64,000 bases of DNA from Gelidibacter mesophilus DSM 14095 (GTDB taxonomy: Bacteria > Bacteroidota > Bacteroidia > Flavobacteriales > Flavobacteriaceae). The number at the start of each line of letters is the position of its first letter. Position 1 is the first letter of the stretch. A program made the translations under genes and the position numbers. The notes beneath the pieces were generated by a model. That model made no database searches. It was not told the origin of the DNA and saw only the letters and a list, made by a program, of their open reading frames with translations. This document shows positions 27,119 to 36,612 of the stretch, piece by piece. The stretch is from contig NZ_AUHD01000006.1 of the NCBI RefSeq assembly GCF_000423005.1, forward strand, positions 62,001 to 126,000, read 5' to 3'.

Positions 27119-28258
27119 ATGCACAAATTTACCCTACTCTTATTATTTCTTACCAGCATTTTTATGGATGCGCAGGTAATCTACGAGCCATTTCATTCGT
27201 CAAAATTAGGAGAAACCAGAGAAATTAAGATTCAGTTGCCGCGAAACTACAATCCTGAGGATAAGACGGAGTACCCGTTGGTGATCGTTTTGGATGGCGA
27301 TTATTTATTTGAACCTTTTGCAGGAAATATTGATTACCAATCCTATTGGGGTGAAATGCCAAAATGTGTGGTGGTTGGTATCAACCAAAGTAAAAGTCGT
27401 GAAAAAGACCTTTTTTATGATAAGGAAATTTATTTTCCGGCCCATGAAGGCGCCTCTTTTTTTGAATTTATTGGGATGGAGTTGATTCCTTATATTGAAA
27501 GTAAATATAATGTCTCAAAATTCCGAATTGTGGCCGGACATGATTTGAGTGCCAATTTTATCAATTATTACTTATTTAAGGACAACCCAATTTTTAGGGC
27601 ATTCATTTTATTCAGTCCAGACTTGGCTCCAGAAATGACCTTGAGAGTTCAGGAGCGACTATCCACGCTAACCACAGATACTTTTTATTATTTAGCCACT
27701 GCTGATAATGACATCTCTAGTTTAAAAGCGCCTATTGTTAGTCACAATAGTCAATTGGGTGCTTTGAGCAATCCGAAATTACATTACCGGTTTGACGATT
27801 TTAAGGATGCAGACCACTATTCGTTGGTAGGTTTGGGAATTCCGAAAGCGCTAAATGACATATTTTCCTTGTATAAACCCATCAATAAACAAGAATACAC
27901 AGATAAGGTGTTGACCTATGAGGAAGGTCCTTATAAATATCTTGAGAAAAAATATGATGATATTAAGTTCTTCTACGGATTTGAGAAAAAAGTGGTTGAA
28001 AATGATATGAAGGCCGTAGCGGCTGCTGCAGAAAAGAAAGACGATTTGGAGTCTTTTAAAAGTTTATCCAAACTGGCAAGGAAGGAATTTCCTGAATCTA
28101 TGATCAGTGCCTATTATATGGGCTTATATTATGAAAAGGATAATAACCTTAAAAAAGCTTTGCAATATTACCAATCTGGTCTACTATTAACCGCTTCTGA
28201 TTATATCAGTAAAGATGATCTGTTGGATAAGATATATGCTATAAAAGAGCAAAAATAA
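27119..28258 (+). CDS. Esterase-like alpha/beta-hydrolase, copy A, Asp at nucleophile site
   Basis: A 379-residue secreted protein (signal 'MHKFTLLLLFLTSIFMDAQ'). Residues about 20-270 follow the enterochelin-esterase/esterase D fold: 'REIKIQLPRNYNPEDKTEYP', 'LVIVLDGDYLFEP', 'MPKCVVVGINQ' and the elbow 'FRIVAGHDLSANF'. The elbow Ser of GxSxG is Asp142 here. A His is kept in 'DADHYSLVGLG'. The C-terminal 100 residues form helical, TPR-like repeats ('ISAYYMGLYYEKDNNLKKAL'). The next gene is a close paralogue with the same Asp. Either the pair uses an Asp nucleophile or both are non-catalytic binding proteins. Confidence 0.8.
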   Translation: MHKFTLLLLFLTSIFMDAQVIYEPFHSSKLGETREIKIQLPRNYNPEDKTEYPLVIVLDGDYLFEPFAGNIDYQSYWGEMPKCVVVGINQSKSREKDLFYDKEIYFPAHEGASFFEFIGMELIPYIESKYNVSKFRIVAGHDLSANFINYYLFKDNPIFRAFILFSPDLAPEMTLRVQERLSTLTTDTFYYLATADNDISSLKAPIVSHNSQLGALSNPKLHYRFDDFKDADHYSLVGLGIPKALNDIFSLYKPINKQEYTDKVLTYEEGPYKYLEKKYDDIKFFYGFEKKVVENDMKAVAAAAEKKDDLESFKSLSKLARKEFPESMISAYYMGLYYEKDNNLKKALQYYQSGLLLTASDYISKDDLLDKIYAIKEQK

Positions 28259-28342
28259 ATATATTACGCATTTCATCGAATATTTTATACAGATCAACCG
28301 AATTTGTATATATTTACCATCCCAAACCCTAAACCTACTACG

Positions 28343-29509
28343 ATGAAAAAAGCCCTACTTTTTCTCTTCATCTTGCTGTGTACTGTTTCCATAGAAGCAC
28401 AAACGATTTATGAAACTTTCCAATCCAGAAGGTTAAACGCGACCAGAGAACTAAAGATCCAACTTCCTAAGAATTACGATCCGGATTCTGATTTGAAATA
28501 TCCCGTTATTGTTGTTTTTGATGGCGATTATCTTTTTGAGCCAGTGGTTGGGCAAGTGGCTTTTCAAACGTACTTTGATAAAATGCCTGAATCAATTGTG
28601 GTTGGTTTAGTGCAATCAAATGATCGGTTTTATGACAGCTACCATGATGAGGTTACAGGCTTGCCTATTGAATTTGGAGCACGTTTTTATGAATTCATCA
28701 GCACGGAATTGATCCCTTATATTGATCAAAAATATAAAACCAGTAAATTCAAAGTAGCGGTTGGGCACGATTTAATGGGGAATTTTATGAATGCCTTCTT
28801 ATTAAAGGACTCTCCAATATTCAAAGCCTATGTCAACTTAAGCCCCGATTTTAAAGGGCATATGGATGACAACGTCAGTAATAGATTGAAATGGTTGAAA
28901 GAAGATGTCTTTTATTACATGGTGACCAGTGATAATGACATTGCGCCACTTCGGGCAGGTATTCTTGAAGCCAACCAAAAATTGGAACAGGTGGATAATA
29001 GGGCCTTAAAGTACTATTTTGATGATTTTACTGGAGATTCTCATTATACTTTGGTGACAGGCGCTTTATCGCAAGCTTTGGATAAAATATTTGAACTCTA
29101 TAAGCCAATTAGCGATCGGGAGTTTAAGGAAGATATCCTAACCTATGAGGGTACCCTAGATACTTATATCAGCAAGCGTTACAAAAAGATTGAAGATCTA
29201 TTTGGGATCCATAAACCGATTTCTGAAGGCGAATTTGAAAAAATCATCATGGCAGCAGAGCAACGTAATGATGTAGCATCTTTAGAGAAGATTGGGAAAT
29301 TAGCCAATAAACAAGATCCAACAACCTCTTATGGCACTTACTATATGGCGCTCCATGCGGAGCGTATAGGAAAAACCAAACGCGCTAAAAAGTTGTATGA
29401 GTCTGCTTTAAATTTAGAATCTACCCATATTGACAAAGATTTGATCCTCTTAAAAGTAGAAAGTCTCACCGTGGCTACAGATGATAATGAAAGTGATATT
29501 GACGATTAA
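28343..29509 (+). CDS. Esterase-like alpha/beta-hydrolase, copy B, Asp at nucleophile site
   Basis: A 388-residue paralogue of the gene before it with the same layout: signal 'MKKALLFLFILLCTVSIEAQ', hydrolase fold with 'VIVVFDGDYLFEP', elbow 'FKVAVGHDLMGNF' (Asp143 where Ser is expected), His in 'GDSHYTLVTGAL', and C-terminal TPR-like helices ('YGTYYMALHAERIGKTKRAK') with an acidic tail. I start at ATG 28343, which begins the signal peptide; the longer frame from 28304 puts non-signal residues before it. The 84-base gap and similar sequence point to a tandem duplication. Confidence 0.8.
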   Translation: MKKALLFLFILLCTVSIEAQTIYETFQSRRLNATRELKIQLPKNYDPDSDLKYPVIVVFDGDYLFEPVVGQVAFQTYFDKMPESIVVGLVQSNDRFYDSYHDEVTGLPIEFGARFYEFISTELIPYIDQKYKTSKFKVAVGHDLMGNFMNAFLLKDSPIFKAYVNLSPDFKGHMDDNVSNRLKWLKEDVFYYMVTSDNDIAPLRAGILEANQKLEQVDNRALKYYFDDFTGDSHYTLVTGALSQALDKIFELYKPISDREFKEDILTYEGTLDTYISKRYKKIEDLFGIHKPISEGEFEKIIMAAEQRNDVASLEKIGKLANKQDPTTSYGTYYMALHAERIGKTKRAKKLYESALNLESTHIDKDLILLKVESLTVATDDNESDIDD

Positions 29510-29800
29510 TTAAATTTCATAATTAGAATAATAATTGTCCGATTTTTAAAAAAAACTGGAAGATAGACATCTTTTAAATTAGGGGATGTATGGAATTTTA
29601 AAATTAATACCGTCCTATTTTGAAACTTTTTATAGTAGGTGTCTGGGCAATTTAAATTGAAACAACCACTGCTTGTCAGCTTTTTACAATTAATTCTATC
29701 CTTCTTGATCTATAAGTGGAGCGGTTTTGATCCTTTGTTGGTTAACAACGATTAAGAATTAATAGCGCAAATAGTTTTACTTTAGCTTAAACTTTTAAGG

Positions 29801-31159
29801 ATGGCTAAATTAAAAACAACCTTTTTTTGTCAAAACTGTGGCAGTCAGTATTCTAAATGGCAAGGACAGTGTACGGCTTGTAAAGAATGGAATACCATTG
29901 TTGAAGAAGTACTTCAGAAAGAGGAAAAATCCAATTGGAAAACTCCAACTTCAACCCCAAAACGGGCTTCAAAACCTTTAAGGATCAATGAAATTGATGT
30001 CTCTCAGGAAGCTCGAATGCATACCGAAGATGAAGAATTCAACCGTGTTCTGGGCGGCGGTATTGTTCCGGGATCTTTGATTTTGTTGGGTGGAGAACCC
30101 GGTATTGGTAAGAGTACGCTCTTACTTCAAATCTCACTCAAATTGCCCTATAAAACACTCTACGTCTCAGGAGAGGAAAGTCAGCAGCAAATTAAGATGC
30201 GAGCCGATAGGATCAATCCCAATAGTGCGAATTGCTATATTTTAACCGAGACGAAAACGCAGAATATCTTTAAGCAGATTGAAGCTTTGGAACCTGATAT
30301 TGTGGTAATCGATTCTATTCAAACCTTGCATAGTGATTATATTGAATCGTCTTCGGGAAGTATTTCCCAAATTAAGGAATGCACTACGGAACTTATCAAA
30401 TTTGCAAAGGAAACGGCTACTCCCGTGATTTTAATTGGACATATCACAAAAGACGGGAATATTGCCGGACCCAAAATTTTGGAACATATGGTGGATACCG
30501 TCTTGCAGTTTGAAGGCGATAGGAATCATGTTTTTAGAATTTTGAGAGCGCATAAAAACCGCTTCGGATCTACTAATGAACTCGGGATATATGAAATGCA
30601 AGGCTCTGGTCTGCGTGAAGTTTCCAATCCCTCAGAGATCTTAATTTCAAAAAAGGACGAGGAACTTTCGGGCAACGCCGTAGCTTCCACATTGGAAGGG
30701 ATGCGGCCGTTGATGATTGAGGTGCAAGCGTTGGTGAGCACTGCAGTTTACGGCACCCCACAACGATCGGCGACCGGGTTTAATGCCAAACGTTTAAATA
30801 TGCTTTTGGCGGTTTTGGAAAAACGTGCCGGATTTAGATTAGGCGCTAAAGACGTTTTCCTAAATATCACTGGAGGCATCTCAGTAGATGATCCCGCCAT
30901 TGATTTGGCGGTCGTTGCAGCGGTTTTATCTTCAAATGAAGATGTTGCCATTCCTAAAGATTATTGCTTTTCAGCGGAGGTTGGCTTATCAGGAGAAATC
31001 AGGCCTGTACAACGGGTTGAACAACGAATTTTAGAGGCTGAAAAATTAGGGTTTTCAACCATTTTCGTATCCAAATACAATAAAATAGCGCTTAAAAACA
31101 CAGGCATCAAAATTCAGTTGATTTCTAAAATTGAGGATTTGGTGAGTTTTCTGGTGTAG
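29801..31159 (+). CDS. radA: DNA repair protein RadA
   Basis: A 452-residue branch-migration helicase. It has an N-terminal zinc finger 'CQNCGSQYSKWQGQCTAC', Walker A 'GGEPGIGKSTLLLQI', the RadA-specific KNRFG motif in 'AHKNRFGSTNELGIYEM', and a C-terminal Lon-protease-like domain ('GFNAKRLNMLLAVLEKRAGF', 'ITGGISVDDPAIDLAVVAAV'). Full length. It stands alone, with 290 AT-rich bases upstream where I see no clear promoter. Confidence 0.97.
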   Translation: MAKLKTTFFCQNCGSQYSKWQGQCTACKEWNTIVEEVLQKEEKSNWKTPTSTPKRASKPLRINEIDVSQEARMHTEDEEFNRVLGGGIVPGSLILLGGEPGIGKSTLLLQISLKLPYKTLYVSGEESQQQIKMRADRINPNSANCYILTETKTQNIFKQIEALEPDIVVIDSIQTLHSDYIESSSGSISQIKECTTELIKFAKETATPVILIGHITKDGNIAGPKILEHMVDTVLQFEGDRNHVFRILRAHKNRFGSTNELGIYEMQGSGLREVSNPSEILISKKDEELSGNAVASTLEGMRPLMIEVQALVSTAVYGTPQRSATGFNAKRLNMLLAVLEKRAGFRLGAKDVFLNITGGISVDDPAIDLAVVAAVLSSNEDVAIPKDYCFSAEVGLSGEIRPVQRVEQRILEAEKLGFSTIFVSKYNKIALKNTGIKIQLISKIEDLVSFLV

Positions 31160-31220
31160 CGCTCACGTTGTTACAATAAGGGAATTAAATAAAAACATAT
31201 AGTAATAAACAACCATTGCA

Positions 31221-31685
31221 ATGAGAAAAGCCGTTCAAATCGTAATTATTTTAGTCTTGTTCGCATCCTGCGGACCCAAACCAAGTAAATCTATTGCTCA
31301 TGTCACGAAAGAGATAGATACCTATATTTTAAAAGTTGATGCTAAAACCAATCTCAAAGAAGAGCGGACTGAAGGCGCTTTAACAGATGCTGAAGGGTTT
31401 AAAGATATCGGAAAGTTTAAATACACCGTATATTTTGATGAGAAAACCAATGAACTGTATAAAATTAGAAATATTGAAATGACGGATAAAACCATTTCGG
31501 AAACTTATTATTTTAAGGATGATGATTTGGTGCGCATCGATACCGATATTAAAGGGGTTTCCGGTCAAATGTATGTTCAAAAGTATAAATTTATTTCTGA
31601 ACATAAGACGGATGCCAAAACACAAAAATTATTGTTGGAAAAGGCAAGGCGCTTTCAGAAAAATTTTAATAAAGAGCATGAGTAA
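31221..31685 (+). CDS. Small lipoprotein of unknown function
   Basis: A 154-residue protein with a lipoprotein signal ('MRKAVQIVIILVLFASC', Cys 17). The mature part is rich in charged residues and beta-strands ('DIGKFKYTVYFDEKTNELYK', 'ISETYYFKDDDLVRIDTDIK') and ends in a basic helix ('LLLEKARRFQKNFNKEHE'). I recognise no named family. It lies between radA and ileS. Confidence 0.72.
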   Translation: MRKAVQIVIILVLFASCGPKPSKSIAHVTKEIDTYILKVDAKTNLKEERTEGALTDAEGFKDIGKFKYTVYFDEKTNELYKIRNIEMTDKTISETYYFKDDDLVRIDTDIKGVSGQMYVQKYKFISEHKTDAKTQKLLLEKARRFQKNFNKEHE

Positions 31686-31770
31686 ACCGGATTTTTTGTT
31701 GGATTTGTCCAATGCACAATTAGGTTTTGAAGATGTTTTTCATCCACAAATTCTCGAGTCCTCATTTTAG
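31678..31770 (+). CDS. Possible 30-residue coupled ORF
   Basis: ATG 31678 overlaps the stop of the lipoprotein gene (ATGAGTAA) and opens a frame of 30 codons starting MSKPDFLLDLSNAQLGFED. Overlap of this kind allows translational coupling. No homology is recognised and chance is quite possible. Confidence 0.25.
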   Translation: MSKPDFLLDLSNAQLGFEDVFHPQILESSF

Positions 31771-31836
31771 TTAATTTTGGTCTTCTAATTTATCAAAAAT
31801 CATTAATTTCGCACTTCGATAAGAATTAAGGAAATA

Positions 31837-34800
31837 ATGAGCAGTAAATTCACTGAATATAAAGGACTTGACTTGCCAAAAGTTGCACAGGAAATCGGCA
31901 ATTATTGGAAAGAAAATGACATTTTTGATAAAAGCGTTACCACGAGAGAAGGCCACCCACCATTTGTGTTTTTTGAGGGGCCACCTTCTGCAAACGGATT
32001 GCCGGGGGTGCATCACGTATTGGCACGTGCCATAAAGGATATTTTTCCACGTTATAAAACTATGAAAGGGTTTCAGGTAAAGCGTAAAGCAGGTTGGGAT
32101 ACCCATGGTTTACCTATTGAACTTGGTGTAGAAAAGGAGCTTGGGATTACTAAGGAAGATATCGGAAAAACCATTTCTGTGGAGGATTATAACGCTGCCT
32201 GTCGTAAAGCAGTCATGCGTTATACAGATGTTTGGAATGATCTTACGGAGAAAATGGGCTATTGGGTAGATATGGACAATCCATACATTACCTATGAGCC
32301 AAAATATATGGAAAGCGTTTGGTGGTTGCTAAAGCAAATCTATGACAAGCAACTTATTTACAAAGGTTACACCATTCAGCCGTATTCCCCTAAAGCAGGA
32401 ACTGGTTTAAGTTCTCATGAGCTCAATCAGCCGGGTACGTATCAGGATGTGACAGATACAACTGCGGTGGCACAGTTTAAGGCCAATGCAGATTCGCTTC
32501 CAGATTTCTTACAAAATGAAGGTGATATTTACTTTTTAGCATGGACGACCACACCATGGACGTTGCCGAGTAATACGGCCTTGACGGTGGGGCCAAAAAT
32601 TGATTATGTATTGGTGGAAACTTATAACCAATACACTTTTGAGCCGCTTAATGTTATTCTTGCAAAACCTTTGGTCAACAATCAATTTGATGGCAAGTTC
32701 AAAAGGGTTGAGGCTAAGTCAGAATTATTGGAATATAAATCTGGCGATAACCTGTCTGCCGGCAAGGCAGGAAAGATTCCGTATTTCATCGTTAAAGAAT
32801 TTAAAGGAAAAGATTTAGTGGGCATTACCTACGAACAATTATTGCCCTATGCCCTTCCAAACGATCATCCTGAAAATGCATTTAGAGTTATTTCAGGTGA
32901 TTTTGTGACAACAGTGGATGGTACCGGAATTGTCCATACAGCGCCAACGTTTGGTGCGGATGATGCCTTGGTGGCCAAACAAGCAGTTCCTGAAATCCCG
33001 CCAATGTTGGTGAAGGATGAGCATGGTAACTTGGTGCCGCTTGTGGATTTACAAGGCCGATTTAGAAAAGAGGTAAAGGATGAGCTTTACGGTTTTGCTG
33101 GAGAGTATGTCAAATCAGAATATCTTGACGATGTCGAATTGGTTTCTGAATACGAAAAGCAGAAAGAGCGTTTGACATCTGTAATTTCTAATCTTAAAGA
33201 GTATTTGAGTGTTGATGAACGTTTGGCGCTCAAATTAAAAAATGAAAACAAGGCCTTTAAGGTCGAAAAATATAAACACAGTTACCCAAATTGCTGGCGT
33301 ACGGACAAACCAATTCTGTATTATCCATTAGATTCTTGGTTCATAAAAGTTACGGATGTCAAGGACAGAATGTTTGAACTGAATGAAACCATCAATTGGA
33401 AACCAAAATCTACCGGAACAGGTCGTTTTGGGAATTGGTTGGCCAATGCTAACGATTGGAATTTATCACGTTCACGTTATTGGGGTATTCCATTGCCAAT
33501 TTGGAGATCCGAAGATGGCAAGGAGGAAATCTGCATAGGATCTGTTGAAGAGTTGAAAACTGAGATGCAAAAGGCTGTACAAGCGGGTGTTTTGGCGAAG
33601 GATATTTTTGAAGACTTCGAAGTTGGCAACCAATCCGAAGAGAATTACGCCAAAATTGATCTGCACAAAAATATTGTTGATGAGATTGTGTTGGTATCGC
33701 CTACAGGTCAACCCATGATGCGTGAGGCAGATTTGATTGATGTGTGGTTTGATTCTGGTTCTATGCCTTATGCACAATGGCATTATCCGTTTGAGAATAC
33801 CAATCTCATAGATAAGAAACAGGCTTTTCCTGCCGATTTCATCGCCGAAGGTGTTGACCAGACCCGTGGATGGTTTTACACGTTGCACGCTATTGCGACC
33901 ATGGTCTTTGATTCGGTAGCGTATAAAAATGTGGTTTCTAACGGCTTAGTATTGGACAAGAACGGACAAAAAATGTCTAAACGTTTAGGAAATGCCGTTG
34001 ATCCATTTACAACATTAGATGTTTATGGCGCAGATGCCACACGTTGGTATATGATTGCGAACGCCAATCCGTGGGATAACTTAAAATTTGATTTAGAGGG
34101 TATTGAAGAAGTGAAACGAAAATTCTTCGGTACCTTATATAATACCTATTCCTTCTTTACATTATACACCAATTTAGATAATTTTAAGTATTCTGAAGCA
34201 GAAATGCCTTTGGAAAATCGTCCGGAGATTGACCGATGGATCTTATCAGAATTGCATACTTTGATTCAAAAAGTGGATGATTATTATGCCGATTACGAGC
34301 CTACGAGGGCCGCGCGTGCTATTTCTGATTTTACACAGGACCATTTAAGTAATTGGTATGTGCGATTAAGCAGAAGGCGTTTTTGGAAAGGCGATTATCA
34401 GCAAGATAAAATCTCCGCCTATCAAACCCTGTACACTTGTATGTTGACCATTGCGAAATTGGGAGCGCCAATTGCACCGTTTTACATGGACCGATTGTAT
34501 CTCGATTTAAATGCAGTAACTAAAAAGGAAAATTTTGAAAGTGTGCATTTGTCTGATTTTCCTGTGTATGATGAGGCTTATGTTGATAAGGAGTTAGAAC
34601 GTAAAATGGAAGCAGCACAAAGCATCTCTTCCTTAGTATTATCGCTAAGAGCTAAAGAAAAAATTAAGGTGCGCCAACCTCTTCAAAAAATAATGATTCC
34701 AATTTCGTCTGAAACTCAGAAAAACGAGATTTTAGCTGTGGCCGATTTAATAAAGTCTGAGGTAAATGTTAAGGAAATAGAAGTGATGGAAGATGCTTCT

Positions 34801-35331
34801 GATATTTTAATAAAACAGATAAAACCCAACTTTAAGGTGCTCGGACCGCGTTTTGGTCAAGATATGAAAGCTGTAGCCCAAGTAATTGGAGGCTTAATCG
34901 CTACCGATATTAATGCAATAGAACAAAACGGCACATTAGACGTGGAAGTTAATGGAAAAAGTATTACTTTGGAACTCTCAGATGTAGAGATTACCTCACA
35001 AGACATTGAGGGTTGGCTCGTGGCAAGTTCCGGAGCATTAACGGTTGCTTTAGATGTCACCATTACTGAAGAATTAAAAAAGGAAGGTATAGCAAGAGAA
35101 TTGGTAAACCGCATCCAAAATTTAAGAAAGGATTCGGGTTATGAGCTTACTGATCGCATTGAAGTACACTTTCAAAGGGATGAACATATTATTAACGCAA
35201 TAAACAAAAACCTAGATTACATAAAAACCGAAACCTTAACCGAAAAGTTGGAAATTTTGGAACACTTAAATGAAGGTATAGAAGTAGCTTTTGATGATGT
35301 AAATACCAAATTGTTTATTAAAAAATTTTAA
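31837..35331 (+). CDS. ileS: Isoleucyl-tRNA synthetase, type 2 with GXHH signature
   Basis: A 1164-residue class Ia synthetase that charges tRNA-Ile. Features in order: active-site signature 'GPPSANGLPGVHHVLARAIK', where the usual HxGH is G57-V-H-H60; a CP1 editing domain with 'AWTTTPWTLPSNTAL' and 'GDFVTTVDGTGIVHTAPTFG'; 'SRSRYWGIPLPIW'; KMSKR in 'NGQKMSKRLGNAVDPF' (about residue 711); a tRNA-binding C-terminal part. The length and long C-terminus place it in the eukaryote-like IleRS2 class, tolerant of mupirocin. The swapped GXHH signature has been reported in hyper-resistant IleRS2. It is followed 4 bases later by the DksA-like gene. Confidence 0.97.
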   Translation: MSSKFTEYKGLDLPKVAQEIGNYWKENDIFDKSVTTREGHPPFVFFEGPPSANGLPGVHHVLARAIKDIFPRYKTMKGFQVKRKAGWDTHGLPIELGVEKELGITKEDIGKTISVEDYNAACRKAVMRYTDVWNDLTEKMGYWVDMDNPYITYEPKYMESVWWLLKQIYDKQLIYKGYTIQPYSPKAGTGLSSHELNQPGTYQDVTDTTAVAQFKANADSLPDFLQNEGDIYFLAWTTTPWTLPSNTALTVGPKIDYVLVETYNQYTFEPLNVILAKPLVNNQFDGKFKRVEAKSELLEYKSGDNLSAGKAGKIPYFIVKEFKGKDLVGITYEQLLPYALPNDHPENAFRVISGDFVTTVDGTGIVHTAPTFGADDALVAKQAVPEIPPMLVKDEHGNLVPLVDLQGRFRKEVKDELYGFAGEYVKSEYLDDVELVSEYEKQKERLTSVISNLKEYLSVDERLALKLKNENKAFKVEKYKHSYPNCWRTDKPILYYPLDSWFIKVTDVKDRMFELNETINWKPKSTGTGRFGNWLANANDWNLSRSRYWGIPLPIWRSEDGKEEICIGSVEELKTEMQKAVQAGVLAKDIFEDFEVGNQSEENYAKIDLHKNIVDEIVLVSPTGQPMMREADLIDVWFDSGSMPYAQWHYPFENTNLIDKKQAFPADFIAEGVDQTRGWFYTLHAIATMVFDSVAYKNVVSNGLVLDKNGQKMSKRLGNAVDPFTTLDVYGADATRWYMIANANPWDNLKFDLEGIEEVKRKFFGTLYNTYSFFTLYTNLDNFKYSEAEMPLENRPEIDRWILSELHTLIQKVDDYYADYEPTRAARAISDFTQDHLSNWYVRLSRRRFWKGDYQQDKISAYQTLYTCMLTIAKLGAPIAPFYMDRLYLDLNAVTKKENFESVHLSDFPVYDEAYVDKELERKMEAAQSISSLVLSLRAKEKIKVRQPLQKIMIPISSETQKNEILAVADLIKSEVNVKEIEVMEDASDILIKQIKPNFKVLGPRFGQDMKAVAQVIGGLIATDINAIEQNGTLDVEVNGKSITLELSDVEITSQDIEGWLVASSGALTVALDVTITEELKKEGIARELVNRIQNLRKDSGYELTDRIEVHFQRDEHIINAINKNLDYIKTETLTEKLEILEHLNEGIEVAFDDVNTKLFIKKF

Positions 35332-35335
35332 AATT

Positions 35336-35719
35336 ATGGCTGAAGATACAAACATTAGATATTCTGATAAAGACTTAGCAGAATTCAAGGAATTGATTCA
35401 AGATAAAATACAAAAAGCAATACGTGATTTAGATCTTATCAAAAGTGCTTATATGAACGACCTTAATAATGGTACAGACGATACGTCTCCTACGTTTAAG
35501 GCTTTTGAAGAGGGCAGTGAAACGATGAGTAAGGAAGCAAATTCCCAATTGGCAATCCGTCAAGAAAAATTCATTCGTGACCTCAAGAATGCCTTGATCC
35601 GAATTGAAAATAAGACTTACGGCGTATGTAGGGTAACGGGGGAATTAATTGGTAAGGAACGTTTGAAACTTGTCCCTCATGCTACCTTGAGTATTGAAGC
35701 TAAAAACATGCAACAGTAA
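35336..35719 (+). CDS. DksA/TraR-like protein with degenerate zinc finger
   Basis: A 127-residue protein with an N-terminal coiled coil ('LAEFKELIQDKIQKAIRDLD') and the C-terminal DksA module 'RIENKTYGVCRVTGELIGKE', 'RLKLVPHATLSIEAK'. Only one Cys of the four zinc ligands remains, so the finger is zinc-free or differently built, a form common in Flavobacteriia. DksA proteins act in the RNA polymerase secondary channel. It follows ileS directly and precedes lspA after a terminator. Confidence 0.88.
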   Translation: MAEDTNIRYSDKDLAEFKELIQDKIQKAIRDLDLIKSAYMNDLNNGTDDTSPTFKAFEEGSETMSKEANSQLAIRQEKFIRDLKNALIRIENKTYGVCRVTGELIGKERLKLVPHATLSIEAKNMQQ

Positions 35720-35797
35720 CCTTCCCATTAACGGGAAATCGAAGATTGAGCCAAGCGCATCTCTATAACATTGGTTGAGATTGCTATGCAATAATAG

Positions 35798-35821
35798 AAA
35801 CACTTCCAGTTGGAAGTGTTT
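35798..35821 (+). terminator. Terminator of ileS-dksA-like operon
   Basis: AAACACTTCC (35798-35807), loop AGTT, GGAAGTGTTT (35812-35821), then a T run. Confidence 0.88.
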
Positions 35822-35970
35822 TTTTGTTGAAACCAATGTCTCATAAACCTAAGAATTTCAATAATAATATTATTTTTACACGTTTTGTAGAATTTGAATA
35901 TCACATTTCAAATTACAAGAATATCAATAAAGACCATCATTAAAAATGTTCCACTTTCGTGGAAACTATT

Positions 35971-36612
35971 ATGTCCCTAAAAAATGCTACCCTTTTAATC
36001 ATCGTAATTTTATTGATTGACCAAGTCAGTAAATTTTACATAAAAACCCAATTTGCATTACATGACAGAATTGAGGTTTTTGAATGGTTCCAAATTTTAT
36101 TTGTAGAAAATGACGGGATGGCCTGGGGCACAAAGTTGAGCGATTTTATTACTGGAATATCGGATCGGACTGCAAAATTGGCCTTAACAATTTTTCGTAT
36201 TGTCGCAGTGATGGGCATTGGATATTGGTTAGTAAGTTCAGTAAAGAAAAATGGACCTAAAATTCTTATAGTGGCTATTGCCTTGATCTTTTCGGGAGCC
36301 TTGGGTAACATTATTGATTCCGTATTTTATGGTGTTGTCTTTAGTGATAGCCATAGCCAGGTGGCTACCTTTTTACCAGAAGTAGGTTATGATACCCTGT
36401 TTCATGGAAAGGTTGTAGATATGCTCCATTTTCCAATCTGGCAAGGCGTTTTGCCTAGTTGGATCCCGTTTTTTGGGGGTGATTATTTTACCTTTTTTGA
36501 GCCTGTATTTAATGTGGCAGACATGGCCATCAGTACAGGTATTGGTATGTTGATTGTTTTCAATAAAAAGGCATTCCATCAAGATGAAGAAGTTGTTGAA
36601 GAAACTGTTTAG
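35971..36612 (+). CDS. lspA: Signal peptidase II
   Basis: A 213-residue inner membrane aspartyl protease that removes lipoprotein signal peptides. Four TM helices are visible. The catalytic aspartates are Asp17 in 'ILLIDQVSKFYIKTQF' and Asp in 'FEPVFNVADMAISTGIG'. It is longer than the about 165 residues of E. coli because of an insertion 'FSDSHSQVATFLPEVGYDTL' before 'GKVVDMLHFPI', as in other Bacteroidetes. I use ATG 35971 rather than GTG 35959 because it gives the family start. Its 3' end overlaps the converging cyclo-ligase gene by 4 bases. Confidence 0.93.
   Translation: MSLKNATLLIIVILLIDQVSKFYIKTQFALHDRIEVFEWFQILFVENDGMAWGTKLSDFITGISDRTAKLALTIFRIVAVMGIGYWLVSSVKKNGPKILIVAIALIFSGALGNIIDSVFYGVVFSDSHSQVATFLPEVGYDTLFHGKVVDMLHFPIWQGVLPSWIPFFGGDYFTFFEPVFNVADMAISTGIGMLIVFNKKAFHQDEEVVEETV

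Noticed and set aside
33472-33888. A 138-codon minus-strand ORF in ileS
   Set aside because: Antisense shadow; the plus-strand synthetase is unambiguous.
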